This document shows positions 43,186-52,649 of a stretch of 64,000 nucleotides of DNA, in pieces. The stretch comes from UBA3069 sp050633465 (GTDB lineage Bacteria > Pseudomonadota > Alphaproteobacteria > Rhodobacterales > Rhodobacteraceae). The stretch covers positions 124,001 through 188,000 of the forward strand of contig JBOEGO010000004.1 of assembly GCA_050633465.1 (NCBI GenBank). Reading direction: 5' to 3'. Position 1 is the first letter of the stretch; each line of letters begins with the position of its first letter. The position numbers were made by a program, and so were the translations under genes. Below the pieces are notes generated by a model, which made no database searches, was not told the origin of the DNA, and worked only from the letters and a program-made list of their open reading frames with translations.

Positions 43186-43686
43186 ATGGCCCTGTCCGAG
43201 CAATTCCTGTCAGAGGAAATCCACCCTATCGACATCGTCGAACATATTGCCGAACATCATGATTGGGATTTCGACCGTATCGGTGACGATCAGATCGCCA
43301 TGGCCGTCGAGGGCCAGTGGCGCACCTATTCCATCACGCTGGCATGGTCGGGATATGATGAAACGCTGCGCCTGATCTGCACCTTTGAAATGGAACCACC
43401 CGAAGAAACCCTGCCCATTCTGTATGAAACCCTGAATGCGGTGAACGACCAGTGCTGGGCGGGGAATTTCACCTATTGGGATGCGCAAAAGCTGATGGTT
43501 TATCGTTATGGTCTGGTGCTGTCGGGCGGGCAAATGGCCAGCCCCGAACAGATCGATACGATGATCAACGCCGCCGTGCGCAACGCCGAACGCTATTACC
43601 CCGCGCTGCAATTGGTGGTCTGGGGCGGGCGTTCACCTGCCGAGGCAATGCAAATCGCGATTGCCGAGGCATACGGCCGCGCCTGA
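43186..43686 (+). CDS. YbjN domain-containing protein
   Basis: This 166-residue soluble protein has the YbjN-like two-layer pattern: WDFDRIGDDQIAMAVEGQWRTY, then LRLICTFEMEPPEE and a LYETLNAVNDQCWAGNFTYW segment. The function is unknown; related proteins resemble type III secretion chaperone folds. AGAGGTGACGC precedes the ATG. It lies ~215 nt before proC on the same strand. Confidence 0.85.
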   Translation: MALSEQFLSEEIHPIDIVEHIAEHHDWDFDRIGDDQIAMAVEGQWRTYSITLAWSGYDETLRLICTFEMEPPEETLPILYETLNAVNDQCWAGNFTYWDAQKLMVYRYGLVLSGGQMASPEQIDTMINAAVRNAERYYPALQLVVWGGRSPAEAMQIAIAEAYGRA

Positions 43687-43899
43687 TACGTCATCACGGC
43701 GCCGAAAGTTACAGCCCCGTCCGCAGAATTCGGGCGGGGTTTTGCATGGAAAATGCAACCTTGCCGATAATTGTGGCAGCCCTTGCACCAATTTGCCCGC
43801 CCGCACGCAGTGACCCGCCGACGGGCGCGCGCCCCATTGCGCCCGCCCCGATACCTGCCTAACACTTGGCCAAAACCGGTTTTGGCAAGGGGCAAGCGA

Positions 43900-44715
43900 A
43901 TGGATATGAACACAGTGGCCGAACGCGGTCTGGTCCTGCTGGGCTGTGGTAAAATGGGGTCGGCCATGTTGCAGGGCTGGCTGAACAACGGGCTGCCCGC
44001 ATCCTCGGTGCATGTGATTGACCCGCACCCGTCCGAATGGGTGCAGGGCACCGGCGTTCATATTAACGCTGATCTGCCCGCCCAGCCCGCCATCGTGCTG
44101 ATCGCCGTAAAGCCGCAAATGATGGGCGATGCCCTGCCCACCATCGCCGCCATGGGCGGGGGAAAAACCCTGTTTCTATCGGTCGCTGCGGGCACCTCTA
44201 TTGCGACATTCGAGGCCGCGTTCGGCAGTGACACCCCGATCATCCGCGCCATGCCCAACACCCCCGCCGCCGTGGGGCGTGGCATCACGGCCATCATCGG
44301 CAACGCCACCAGCACCGCGGCGCAACTGGATCTGGCTGCGGCCCTGTTGCAGGCCGTCGGGCAGGTGGTGCGCCTGAAAGATGAGGGCCAGATGGACGCC
44401 GTGACCGCCGTGTCCGGCTCTGGTCCTGCCTATGTGTTCCACCTGATCGAAACCCTGGCACTGGCAGGCGAAGAGCAGGGCCTGCCCCCCGAACTGGCCC
44501 TGCAACTGGCCCGCGCCACGGTGGCAGGGGCGGGCGCGCTGGCCGAGGACACCCCCGAAACGCCGGGGCAGTTGCGCGTCAATGTGACCTCGCCAAACGG
44601 CACCACGCAGGCCGCGCTGAACGTGCTGATGGATCACGAAACCGGCTTTCCATCGTTGTTGTCGCGTGCGGTGCAGGCCGCCGCTGACCGCTCAAAGGAG
44701 CTGTCAAATGGCTGA
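43900..44715 (+). CDS. proC: Pyrroline-5-carboxylate reductase
   Basis: This 271-residue enzyme makes the last step of proline synthesis (P5C to proline with NAD(P)H). It has the Rossmann motif LLGCGKMGSAML, the IRAMPNTPAAVG block, and the C-terminal signature with VTSPNGTTQAALNVL. AAGGGG precedes the ATG at 43900. It is the first of three overlapping genes. Confidence 0.95.
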   Translation: MDMNTVAERGLVLLGCGKMGSAMLQGWLNNGLPASSVHVIDPHPSEWVQGTGVHINADLPAQPAIVLIAVKPQMMGDALPTIAAMGGGKTLFLSVAAGTSIATFEAAFGSDTPIIRAMPNTPAAVGRGITAIIGNATSTAAQLDLAAALLQAVGQVVRLKDEGQMDAVTAVSGSGPAYVFHLIETLALAGEEQGLPPELALQLARATVAGAGALAEDTPETPGQLRVNVTSPNGTTQAALNVLMDHETGFPSLLSRAVQAAADRSKELSNG

Positions 44716-45046
44716 GATATCATTTGATGATTTCCTTAACGTCGATATCCGTGCTGGTCGCATCACCCGCGCCGAACCCTATCCCGAGGCGCGCAAACCG
44801 GCGATCAAACTCTGGATAGATTTCGGCGGTGAACTGGGGGAAAAACGATCCTCGGCGCAGATCACCGCGCATTATGATCCTGACATGCTGGTGGGGAAAA
44901 CCGTCATGGCGGTGGTCAATTTCCCGCCCCGCCAGATCGGTAAATTCATGTCCGAGGTGCTGGTGCTGGGCGTGTCCGATGCCGATGGCGGCATCGTGTT
45001 GATCAGCCCCGATCATGACGTGCCAATCGGCGGGCGGATGCACTGA
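44708..45046 (+). CDS. csaA: tRNA-binding domain protein, CsaA-like
   Basis: This 112-residue single OB-fold protein matches CsaA: FLNVDIRAGRITRAEPYPEARKPAIKLWIDFG, KRSSAQIT, and VVNFPPRQIGKFMSEVLVLG. CsaA binds tRNA-like or unfolded protein ligands and is reported to act in export-related chaperoning. It overlaps proC by 8 nt and shares TGATG with the next gene, so all three are translationally coupled. Confidence 0.93.
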   Translation: MAEISFDDFLNVDIRAGRITRAEPYPEARKPAIKLWIDFGGELGEKRSSAQITAHYDPDMLVGKTVMAVVNFPPRQIGKFMSEVLVLGVSDADGGIVLISPDHDVPIGGRMH

Positions 45047-46005
45047 TGGCCCGCCCCCGTATCCTGTTGGCCCGCCCCTTGCCCGATGCGGTGATGGCCC
45101 GTGCGCATGATCTGTTTGATGTCGAACAACGCGCCGCCAATACCGTGCTGACGCGGGCGGAAATGTGTTCGTCGCTGGTGCTGTATGATGGCATCATGCC
45201 GACGCTGGGCGACTGCTATAATGCTGAAATATTTGATGAAATCGCAAACCCGAGATGCAGGTTACTGGCCAATTTCGGGGTCGGGTATAACCATATTGAT
45301 GTCGACGCGGCCCGCGCCCGTGGCATCACCGTGACCAATACGCCCGGTGCTGTGACCGACGCCACCGCCGATATCGCCATGACCCTGATCCTGATGTCGG
45401 CCCGCCGCGCAGGGCAGGGGGACAGGCTGGTGCGTTCGGGCGGTTGGACCGGCTGGCACCCCACCCAGATGCTGGGCATGCATGTCACGGGAAAACGACT
45501 GGGCATTGTCGGCATGGGGCGCATCGGGCAGGCCATCGCGCGGCGCGCATGTTTCGGGTTCAATATGGCGGTGCAATACACGGCGCGCAGCGACAAACAG
45601 CTTGATTTTTCCGCCACCCGCGCCGCCAGCCTGAGCGATCTGGCAGCATGGGCCGACATTCTGGTGATTGCTGTGCCGGGCGGCGAAAACACCCACCATA
45701 TGGTTAGCGCCGATGTGCTGACGGCGATGCAACCCCATGCCCATCTGATCAATATCGCACGCGGCGATGTGGTGGATGAACCCGCCCTGATCACCGCGCT
45801 GCAAACAGGGCAGATCGCGGGCGCGGGGCTGGATGTTTATGAAAACGAACCCAGCGTGCCCCCCGCCCTGCGCCAGTTGGAAAACGTGACCCTGCTGCCC
45901 CACCTTGGCACCGCCGCATCCGAAGTGCGCACAGACATGGGCATGATGGTTCTGGACAACATGCAGGCCTTTTTCGACGGAAAAACCCCGCCAAACGCGC
46001 TGTAA
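45046..46005 (+). CDS. D-isomer-specific 2-hydroxyacid dehydrogenase (glyoxylate/hydroxypyruvate reductase type)
   Basis: This 319-residue enzyme has the Rossmann motif GIVGMGRIGQAIA, the substrate/NAD Arg in NIARGDVVDE, the acidic residue in YENEPSVP and the catalytic His in LLPHLGTA. It reduces 2-oxo acids such as glyoxylate or hydroxypyruvate; the exact substrate is not readable. It is the last gene of the proC-csaA operon. Confidence 0.9.
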   Translation: MARPRILLARPLPDAVMARAHDLFDVEQRAANTVLTRAEMCSSLVLYDGIMPTLGDCYNAEIFDEIANPRCRLLANFGVGYNHIDVDAARARGITVTNTPGAVTDATADIAMTLILMSARRAGQGDRLVRSGGWTGWHPTQMLGMHVTGKRLGIVGMGRIGQAIARRACFGFNMAVQYTARSDKQLDFSATRAASLSDLAAWADILVIAVPGGENTHHMVSADVLTAMQPHAHLINIARGDVVDEPALITALQTGQIAGAGLDVYENEPSVPPALRQLENVTLLPHLGTAASEVRTDMGMMVLDNMQAFFDGKTPPNAL

Positions 46006-46074
46006 TCACCGGCTCAGGGTTGACCTTTGGGGCGCTAACAGGTGATCTGAACCCCAATCGCGAGGGGGGCCACC

Positions 46075-47196
46075 ATGTTTCAACCAGCCATCACCGGCAC
46101 CGGCGTTTTCACACCTGAAAATGTCATCACCAATGACGAACTAGTGGCCAGCTACAACGCCCATGCCGATCTGTTCAACGCCGAAAACGCCACCGCCATC
46201 GCGGCGGGGGAAGTGGCCGAAAAACCGCACTCCTCGTCGGAATTCATATTCAACGCCAGCGGGATCGAACAGCGCTACGTCATGGAAAAACAGGGCACGC
46301 TGGACCCCGCGCGCATGTATCCCCACCTGCGCCAACGCAGCGACGATGAACCCGGGATCATGGCCGAAATCGCGCTGGATGCCTGCACCAAGGCATTGCA
46401 ACAGGCGGGTGTGGAGGCATCCGAAATTGATCTGGTGATCTGCGCCGCATCCAATATGGAACGCGGATACCCCGCCGTCGGCATCGAAATCCAGAAACTG
46501 CTGGGGGCAGGGGGCTTTGCCTTTGATATGAATGTGGCCTGCTCCTCGGCCACCTTTGGCATTCAGGCGGCGGCGGATATGATCCGCGCCGGATCGGTGC
46601 GCAAGGCCATCGTGGTCAACCCCGAAATCACCTCTGGCCACCTGGAATGGCGCGACCGCGACTGCCATTTCATCTTTGGCGATGTCTGCACTGCCACCGT
46701 GCTGGAACGGGCCGAGGATGCCAAAGGCGAGCACTGGTTGATCCGCTCTACCCGATGCGCCACCGAATTTTCCAACAATATCCGCAACAACAACGGGTTC
46801 CTGCGCCGCAACCGCCCCGATGGCACCGCCGACCGCCGCGATATGCAATTCATGCAAAACGGGCGCAAAGTGTTCAAGGAAGTCGTGCCCATGGTGTCGG
46901 CCCATATCCTGCAACATATGTCGGATGAAACCATCGCGCCGGAACAGCTGAAACGCATGTGGCTGCATCAGGCCAACAAGGGAATGAATGATTTCATCGG
47001 GCGCAAGGTGCTGGGCCGCGTGCCGGAAACCGATGAGCAACCCAACATCCTACAGGATTACGCCAATACATCCTCGGCCGGGTCGATCATCGCATTCGCC
47101 AAACATCACGACCATATGGCCAAAGGCGACATCGGGCTGATCTGTTCGTTTGGCGCAGGCTACTCTGTCGGTTCGGTCATCATCGAACGCGCCTAA
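46075..47196 (+). CDS. Beta-ketoacyl-ACP synthase III-like protein
   Basis: This 373-residue thiolase-fold enzyme has the Cys-His-Asn triad: Cys156 in NVACSSATFG, His298 in WLHQANKGMND, and Asn331 in YANTSSAG. It is longer than housekeeping FabH (~320) and has an N-terminal FNASGIEQRYVM block found in the longer KAS III group. It condenses an acyl starter with malonyl-ACP or a similar extender; the pathway is unknown because no other lipid genes adjoin it. Confidence 0.88.
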   Translation: MFQPAITGTGVFTPENVITNDELVASYNAHADLFNAENATAIAAGEVAEKPHSSSEFIFNASGIEQRYVMEKQGTLDPARMYPHLRQRSDDEPGIMAEIALDACTKALQQAGVEASEIDLVICAASNMERGYPAVGIEIQKLLGAGGFAFDMNVACSSATFGIQAAADMIRAGSVRKAIVVNPEITSGHLEWRDRDCHFIFGDVCTATVLERAEDAKGEHWLIRSTRCATEFSNNIRNNNGFLRRNRPDGTADRRDMQFMQNGRKVFKEVVPMVSAHILQHMSDETIAPEQLKRMWLHQANKGMNDFIGRKVLGRVPETDEQPNILQDYANTSSAGSIIAFAKHHDHMAKGDIGLICSFGAGYSVGSVIIERA

Positions 47197-47205
47197 CCCG
47201 GCGGA

Positions 47206-47222
47206 GCGGCCCCAAGGGCCGC
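47206..47222 (+). terminator. Short GC hairpin after the KAS III-like gene
   Basis: GCGGCCC (47206-47212) pairs with GGGCCGC (47216-47222) around CAA. No T-run follows, so terminator function is only likely. Confidence 0.45.
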
Positions 47223-47361
47223 AACCCGATGCCTCGTCAATTTGCGTGCCGCAAATCACTCGGGCGGGCGCGTGAGGCGGGCGGAAGGCACCAAACCGGC
47301 GCTGCGTCCCGCTTCATTGTTCCAAAAATACCTCAATGCCAACGCTGCGGCAGGGGCCAAC

Positions 47362-47952
47362 CTAAATTGGTGTGCGATCCCCCATCGCCTCGCGCCAGTG
47401 TTTGCGGCACAGCGACAGATAGGTTTCGTTGCCGCCGATCTGCACCTGATCCCCGTCGGCCATGGCCATGCCATCGACATCACGCCGCACCACCATGGTG
47501 GCCTTGCGCCCGCAACGGCAAATGGTGCGCACCTCGCGCATGTCATCGGCCCATGCCAGCAGGGCCGCAGACCCGGGAAACGTGCGCCCCTGAAAATCAA
47601 CCCGCAGGCCATAGGCCATCACCGGCACGTCCAGATCATCCACCGCGCGGGCCAGTTGCCACACCTGTTCAGGGTCCAGAAACTGTGCCTCGTCGATGAA
47701 AATACAGGCCACCGGTCCCTGTTCCTGCCGCGCCTTGATCCGCAGATACAGGTCATCGCCATGGGCAAACAGATCGGCATCCGCCGTCAAGCCGATGCGC
47801 GATGCAACCTGTCCTTGCCCGGCGCGATCATCCAGCCGTGCGGTCAGGATATAGGGTGTCATGCCCATTTCGCGGTAATTATGTGCGGCTTGCAACAGCA
47901 CGGTCGATTTGCCCGCGTTCATGGTGGAATAATTGAAATAGAGTTTGGCCAT
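47362..47952 (-). CDS. tdk: Thymidine kinase, type II
   Basis: This 196-residue kinase phosphorylates thymidine for salvage. Its P-loop is STMNAGKST, the conserved DEAQF segment is in FIDEAQFLDPEQ, and the Cys-rich zinc lobe (ICRCGRKA, LSLCRKHW) and lasso region are present. The start at 47952 gives the family N terminus MAKLYFNYSTMNAGKS. Confidence 0.96.
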   Translation of the reverse strand: MAKLYFNYSTMNAGKSTVLLQAAHNYREMGMTPYILTARLDDRAGQGQVASRIGLTADADLFAHGDDLYLRIKARQEQGPVACIFIDEAQFLDPEQVWQLARAVDDLDVPVMAYGLRVDFQGRTFPGSAALLAWADDMREVRTICRCGRKATMVVRRDVDGMAMADGDQVQIGGNETYLSLCRKHWREAMGDRTPI

Positions 47953-48412
47953 AACAGCGGTTTATGCCGTGGATCACCACGTCGCAAGGTGCCTGCGCGC
48001 CGCAGGTTGACGAAAACCGGGTGGGACCATGCGGTGCATTGGAATTTGCGCATGATGTCGACCGTGAGTGGTGACGCACCGCACCGTTGCCACGGGCCAA
48101 TGGTGCAACACCGACCATCGGTTGGGTAACCGCGCCGCCCGGAACCTGCCTGGGGAGCAGAAGGCGGCGCAAACTGGTGACCAACCGGATGGCCGGTATT
48201 GCGCTGGTGACCGCTTTGACATGGTCCTGCCGGCCCGAAATGGCAGACGCGATACTGGCCCCACCCGATCCCGGTGTGTGGGCCACGCCGGGTACTCGTC
48301 AAATCCCTTGTTATGGGACAGGTTTATAAATGACATTTCCCTTCAAACCCATTAATGGGAAAAGAGTTTTGGATTTCCCCGGTGCAATTCGGGGCACGTT
48401 AGGAACCTGTGC
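47953..48412. other. 460-nt spacer with palindromes before the HTH-type gene
   Basis: No gene is convincing. Close to the next start, a 12-nt perfect palindrome CCCATTAATGGG lies at 48348-48359, and CCCTTGTTATGGG lies near 48305-48317. A CCCCG/CGGGG hairpin (about 48377-48394) overlaps the likely leader. Confidence 0.45.
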
Positions 48413-48871
48413 ATGGCCGCCGTTGGAAGTTACCTCAAGAAACACACCGAAGCTCTGGTAAAGGATGTCGGCATCGAAGCTGCCTGCCAGTTGACCGGAA
48501 AATCCAAGGCGACGCTGGGGCGGTATTATTCCGACCACGACGAACATGCCGATCGTTTCATGCCCGTCGATGCCGTCGCTGCATTGGAAGAGGCCGCAGG
48601 CTACCCCCATGTCACCTCTGCCCTGGCCGAGCTAAAGGGCGCGACCCTGAATGTTGAAAAGCGCCGCGAGAATGTTCTGGAAAAAGGCAACGTAAATCAA
48701 AGTGTTATCAAGTTGTCGCAACGGTTTGCGCAATTGATGGCGGAATACAACCAATCCATATCGGACGGCGTTATCACCGTGAACGAGGCAAAGCGGATGC
48801 TGCGTGAAACCGTGGTGTTGCAGCAGGTGCTGATTGATATGAAACTGCATCTGGAAGACGAAACAGAATAA
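48413..48871 (+). CDS. Small protein with N-terminal HTH-like segment, unknown function
   Basis: This 152-residue soluble protein has an HTH-like stretch (IEAACQLTGKSKATLGRYYS, about 22-41) and a long helical C-terminal half (about 80-150) that could oligomerise. It looks like phage-type regulators but I cannot name a family. AGGA precedes the ATG. A palindrome upstream (48348-48359) could be its operator. A strong terminator follows. Confidence 0.7.
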   Translation: MAAVGSYLKKHTEALVKDVGIEAACQLTGKSKATLGRYYSDHDEHADRFMPVDAVAALEEAAGYPHVTSALAELKGATLNVEKRRENVLEKGNVNQSVIKLSQRFAQLMAEYNQSISDGVITVNEAKRMLRETVVLQQVLIDMKLHLEDETE

Positions 48872-48894
48872 CCCCTGACCAACAGGCGGAAACG

Positions 48895-48924
48895 AAAAAG
48901 GGCGGCCCTGATGGCCGCCCTTTT
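48895..48924. terminator. Bidirectional terminator, HTH gene / carB
   Basis: AAAAAGGGCGGCC (48895-48907) pairs with GGCCGCCCTTTT (48913-48924) around CTGAT. T-runs on both strands end the convergent genes. Confidence 0.92.
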
Positions 48925-48943
48925 CGCATTTTCGGCGCGGATC

Positions 48944-51900
48944 TTAGCCCTGCAACGACAGCACCCGCAATTCGCCCTCTTCGCGGGCTTTCATCGCCAG
49001 CGCGGCGGCGTGGCTGCCTGCGGCGGTGGTGTAATACGGGATCTTGTCAAACAGCGCGACCTTGCGGATTTCGCGGCTGTCCTCGACCGCTTGTGCGCCC
49101 TCGGTGGTGTTGAACACCAGCGCGATACGCTCGTCTTTCATCATGTCGACCACATTGGGGCGGCCCTCATAGACCTTGTTCACGATATCACAGGCCACGC
49201 CGTTCTGCTGCAACCATTCGGCGGTGCCACGGGTGGCAACCACGCTAAGCCCCAGATCGGAAACGATTTTCGCCGCTTCGATCATATCTGCGGTTTTGTC
49301 CATATCCTTGATCGACATGAACACGACCCCGGCGCGCGGCAGGTCGGTGCCCGCGCCCAACTGCGCCTTGAGGAAGGCCAGCGGGAAGGACACATCCCAG
49401 CCCATCACCTCGCCTGTTGATCGCATTTCCGGCCCCAGAATGGTGTCGACGCCGGGGAAACGGGCGAAAGGCAGCACGGCCTCTTTCACCGAAAACCACG
49501 GCATGTTCGGGTCGGCCAGCGTCATCGGGTCGGCCATTTTGATGGTGCCGGGTTTGGCGTCCTTGGCGTATTGTTCACGCAGCGGGAAGTTTTCCATCGG
49601 TTCGCCCGCCATCAGCCGCGCCGCGATGGATGCAATGGCCGAATCCGTCGCCTTGGCCACGAATGGCACGGTGCGCGATGCCCGCGGGTTCACCTCGATC
49701 AGGTAAATATCGCCGTCTTTTACGGCGAATTGCACGTTCATCAACCCGACAACACCCAATGACAGCGCCAATGCTTCGGTCTGGCGCTTGATCTCTTCAA
49801 TGATGTCTTGGGGCAGGGAGTAGGGCGGCAGCGAACAGGCGCTGTCACCGGAATGCACGCCTGCCTCTTCGATGTGTTGCATGATGCCCGCCACATGGAC
49901 GGTTTTCCCGTCAGACAGCGCATCAACATCGCATTCAATCGCACCCGATAGGTAGCTGTCCAACAAAACGGGGCTGTCGCCCGACACCACCACGGCCTCG
50001 CGGATGTAGCGCTCCAGCTGGGTCATGTCGCGCACGATTTCCATGGCGCGCCCGCCCAGAACGTAAGAGGGGCGAATAACCAGCGGAAACCCGATTTCAT
50101 CTGCAATCGCAAGGGCCTGTGCATCGGTCGAGGCAATACCGTTGTGCGGTTGTTTCAGTTCCAGTTTGTTCACCAACTGCTGGAACCGCTCGCGGTCCTC
50201 GGCCAGATCAATCGCGTCAGGCGTGGTGCCAAGGATCGGAATGCCCTCTTCATAAAGGGCGTTGGCCAGCTTCAGCGGGGTTTGGCCGCCGAACTGCACA
50301 ATCACCCCGTGCAGGGTGCCGTTTTGCTGTTCGACCCGCAGGATTTCCATCACATGCTCGAACGTCAGCGGTTCGAAATACAACCGGTCACTGGTGTCGT
50401 AATCGGTCGAAACCGTTTCGGGGTTGCAGTTGACCATGATGGTTTCATACCCCGCATCGGTCAGCGCATAACAGGCGTGACAGCAGCAGTAATCAAATTC
50501 GATCCCCTGACCGATCCGGTTCGGGCCACCACCCAGAATGACCACCTTTTTACGATCCGAGGGGCGGGCCTCGCATTCCACATCGCCCATGGCGGGGGCT
50601 TCGTAGGTGGAATACATATAGGGGGTCTGGGCCTCGAATTCGGCGGCGCAGGTGTCGATCCGTTTGAACACGGCATTCACGCCCAGGTTCTGGCGTGCGC
50701 GGCGCAGGTTGCCTTCGGTCCGGCCGGTCAATGTGGCCAGACGGGCATCGGTGAACCCCATCATTTTCAACCTGCGCAGGCCATGTTCGGTGACAGGCAG
50801 GCCGTTTTTGCGCACCTCTTCCTCGGCGTCGATGATTTCGCGGATTCGGGCCAGAAACCACGGATCAAACATGGTGACGCCGTGGATTTCATCATCCGAC
50901 AGCCCGTGGCGCATCGCCTGCGCAATGGTGCGCATCCGGTCCGGTGTGGCCTTGGAAATGGCGCGGGTCAGGGCGGATTTTTCCGGCGCGCCTTCTATTT
51001 CGATCTCGTCAAATCCGGTCAGCCCCGATTCCATCGAGGCCAGTGCCTTTTGCAGGCTTTCGTGGATGGTGCGGCCAATCGCCATTGCCTCGCCCACGGA
51101 TTTCATCGCGGTGGTCAGCAGCGGTTCGGCACCGGGGAATTTTTCAAACGCGAATTTCGGGATCTTGGTGACGACATAGTCGATTGTGGGTTCGAACGAT
51201 GCGGGCGTGACCTTGGTGATGTCATTGTCCAGCTCGTCCAGCGTATAGCCCACGGCCAGTTTCGCGGCGATTTTCGCAATCGGGAAACCCGTTGCCTTGG
51301 ACGCCAGAGCCGAGGAGCGCGACACACGCGGGTTCATTTCGATCACCACCATGCGGCCATCCGCAGGGTTGATCGCCCATTGCACGTTGGAGCCGCCGGT
51401 TTCCACGCCGATCTCGCGCAGGACGGCGATGCTGCCGTTGCGCATGATCTGGTATTCCTTGTCGGTCAGGGTCAGGGCAGGGGCCACGGTGATGGAATCG
51501 CCCGTGTGCACGCCCATCGGATCGACGTTTTCGATAGAGCAGATGATGATGCAGTTGTCGGCGGTGTCGCGCACCACCTCCATTTCGTATTCTTTCCAGC
51601 CCAGCAGGGATTCATCGACCAGAATTTGCCCCACGGGGGACGCATCCATGCCCGTGCGGCAGTAATGTTCATAGTCTTCGCGGTTATAGGCAACGCCGCC
51701 ACCGGTGCCGCCCATGGTGAACGCGGGGCGGATGATTGCGGGCAGGCCGACATAATCCAGCGTTTCCAAGGCCAAAGCGACACCGGCAGCCAGATCTTTC
51801 TTGCCATTGGCCCCCTTGGGTGCGGTGACGATGCTGGCCTTGGGGTTTTCAATGCCCAAGCGGTCCATCGCTTCGCGGAACAGTTTGCGGTCTTCGGCCA

Positions 51901-52273
51901 TTTCGATGGCCTCGCGCTTGGCGCCGATCATTTCGACGTTGAACTTGTCCAGCACGCCCATCTCTTCCAGTGCCAGCGCGGTGTTCAACCCGGTTTGCCC
52001 GCCCATGGTGGGCAGCAGGGCATCGGGGCGTTCCTTTTCGATGATCTTGGCGACCACTTCGGGGGTAATGGGTTCGATATAGGTGGCATCGGCCAGACCC
52101 GGGTCGGTCATGATCGTCGCCGGGTTCGAATTGACCAGAATGACGCGGTAACCTTCTTCGCGCAGCGCCTTACAGGCTTGCGCGCCGGAGTAGTCGAACT
52201 CGCAGGCCTGCCCGATCACAATGGGCCCCGCACCGATGATCATGATAGACTTGATATCAGTTCTCTTTGGCAT
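48944..52273 (-). CDS. carB: Carbamoyl-phosphate synthase large subunit
   Basis: This 1109-residue enzyme makes carbamoyl phosphate for arginine and pyrimidine synthesis. It has two homologous ATP-grasp halves (start IMIIGAGPIVIGQACEFDYS; second half VVILGGGPNRIGQGIEFDY), with ATP-grasp loops near GGTGGG and VIRPSYVLGGRAM. A C-terminal MGS-like allosteric domain (about 970-1109) is also present. carA is not adjacent. Confidence 0.97.
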   Translation of the reverse strand: MPKRTDIKSIMIIGAGPIVIGQACEFDYSGAQACKALREEGYRVILVNSNPATIMTDPGLADATYIEPITPEVVAKIIEKERPDALLPTMGGQTGLNTALALEEMGVLDKFNVEMIGAKREAIEMAEDRKLFREAMDRLGIENPKASIVTAPKGANGKKDLAAGVALALETLDYVGLPAIIRPAFTMGGTGGGVAYNREDYEHYCRTGMDASPVGQILVDESLLGWKEYEMEVVRDTADNCIIICSIENVDPMGVHTGDSITVAPALTLTDKEYQIMRNGSIAVLREIGVETGGSNVQWAINPADGRMVVIEMNPRVSRSSALASKATGFPIAKIAAKLAVGYTLDELDNDITKVTPASFEPTIDYVVTKIPKFAFEKFPGAEPLLTTAMKSVGEAMAIGRTIHESLQKALASMESGLTGFDEIEIEGAPEKSALTRAISKATPDRMRTIAQAMRHGLSDDEIHGVTMFDPWFLARIREIIDAEEEVRKNGLPVTEHGLRRLKMMGFTDARLATLTGRTEGNLRRARQNLGVNAVFKRIDTCAAEFEAQTPYMYSTYEAPAMGDVECEARPSDRKKVVILGGGPNRIGQGIEFDYCCCHACYALTDAGYETIMVNCNPETVSTDYDTSDRLYFEPLTFEHVMEILRVEQQNGTLHGVIVQFGGQTPLKLANALYEEGIPILGTTPDAIDLAEDRERFQQLVNKLELKQPHNGIASTDAQALAIADEIGFPLVIRPSYVLGGRAMEIVRDMTQLERYIREAVVVSGDSPVLLDSYLSGAIECDVDALSDGKTVHVAGIMQHIEEAGVHSGDSACSLPPYSLPQDIIEEIKRQTEALALSLGVVGLMNVQFAVKDGDIYLIEVNPRASRTVPFVAKATDSAIASIAARLMAGEPMENFPLREQYAKDAKPGTIKMADPMTLADPNMPWFSVKEAVLPFARFPGVDTILGPEMRSTGEVMGWDVSFPLAFLKAQLGAGTDLPRAGVVFMSIKDMDKTADMIEAAKIVSDLGLSVVATRGTAEWLQQNGVACDIVNKVYEGRPNVVDMMKDERIALVFNTTEGAQAVEDSREIRKVALFDKIPYYTTAAGSHAAALAMKAREEGELRVLSLQG

Positions 52274-52649
52274 GGTCGGACCCCTTTGTCGCGTCTGGAT
52301 TTATGGCAGCAGGTGGCGCGGCACCCGAGTCACGGGTCCGTGCAAATTGTCGTGGGTTATAGACATGGCGCGGCAGGGCGCAACCCCCTTGCAGGCACGG
52401 GCTGCGCAATGTCCACGGGCAGATGCGCGGGGGGACAGGACGGGAGCCTCCGGCGGGAGTATTTATACCAAGAAAAAGCAGGCAGGACGCGCTTTTGGCT
52501 TTTTCTTGGTGTAAATACTCCGGGGGTGTTCATTTTGCAAAAATGAACTTGGGGGCTGGCCCCCATTGCGCCCATCGACCTTGACTTTCGCCCCTATGCA
52601 ATGTGTATCGGCGCGAAACCGTTTTTTCGCCCGTGAAAGGGAGCCGACC
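52274..52649. other. 376-nt divergent region between carB and aspS
   Basis: No gene is seen. It contains the long inverted repeat and hairpins at 52456-52565, plus promoters for both genes. The aspS ribosome site AAAGGGAG is at about 52637-52644. Confidence 0.6.
52456..52565. repeat. Stacked inverted repeats between carB and aspS
   Basis: 24-nt arms at 52456-52479 (GGAGTATTTATACC, then AAGAAAAAGC) and 52498-52521 are inverted copies with one difference that is a G-U pair in RNA, with an 18-nt loop. A 21-nt palindrome follows: GTTCATTTT (52528-52536) / AAAATGAAC (52540-52548). Last is GGGGGC/GCCCCC (about 52551-52564). The outer arms match the repeat at 20172-20198. Confidence 0.65.

Noticed and set aside
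50144..52546. Very long open frame opposite carB, and similar ones opposite fixI, aspS, uvrB and dacA
   Set aside because: They are antisense frames of high-GC genes with strong family matches on the other strand, and have no ribosome site or domain of their own.
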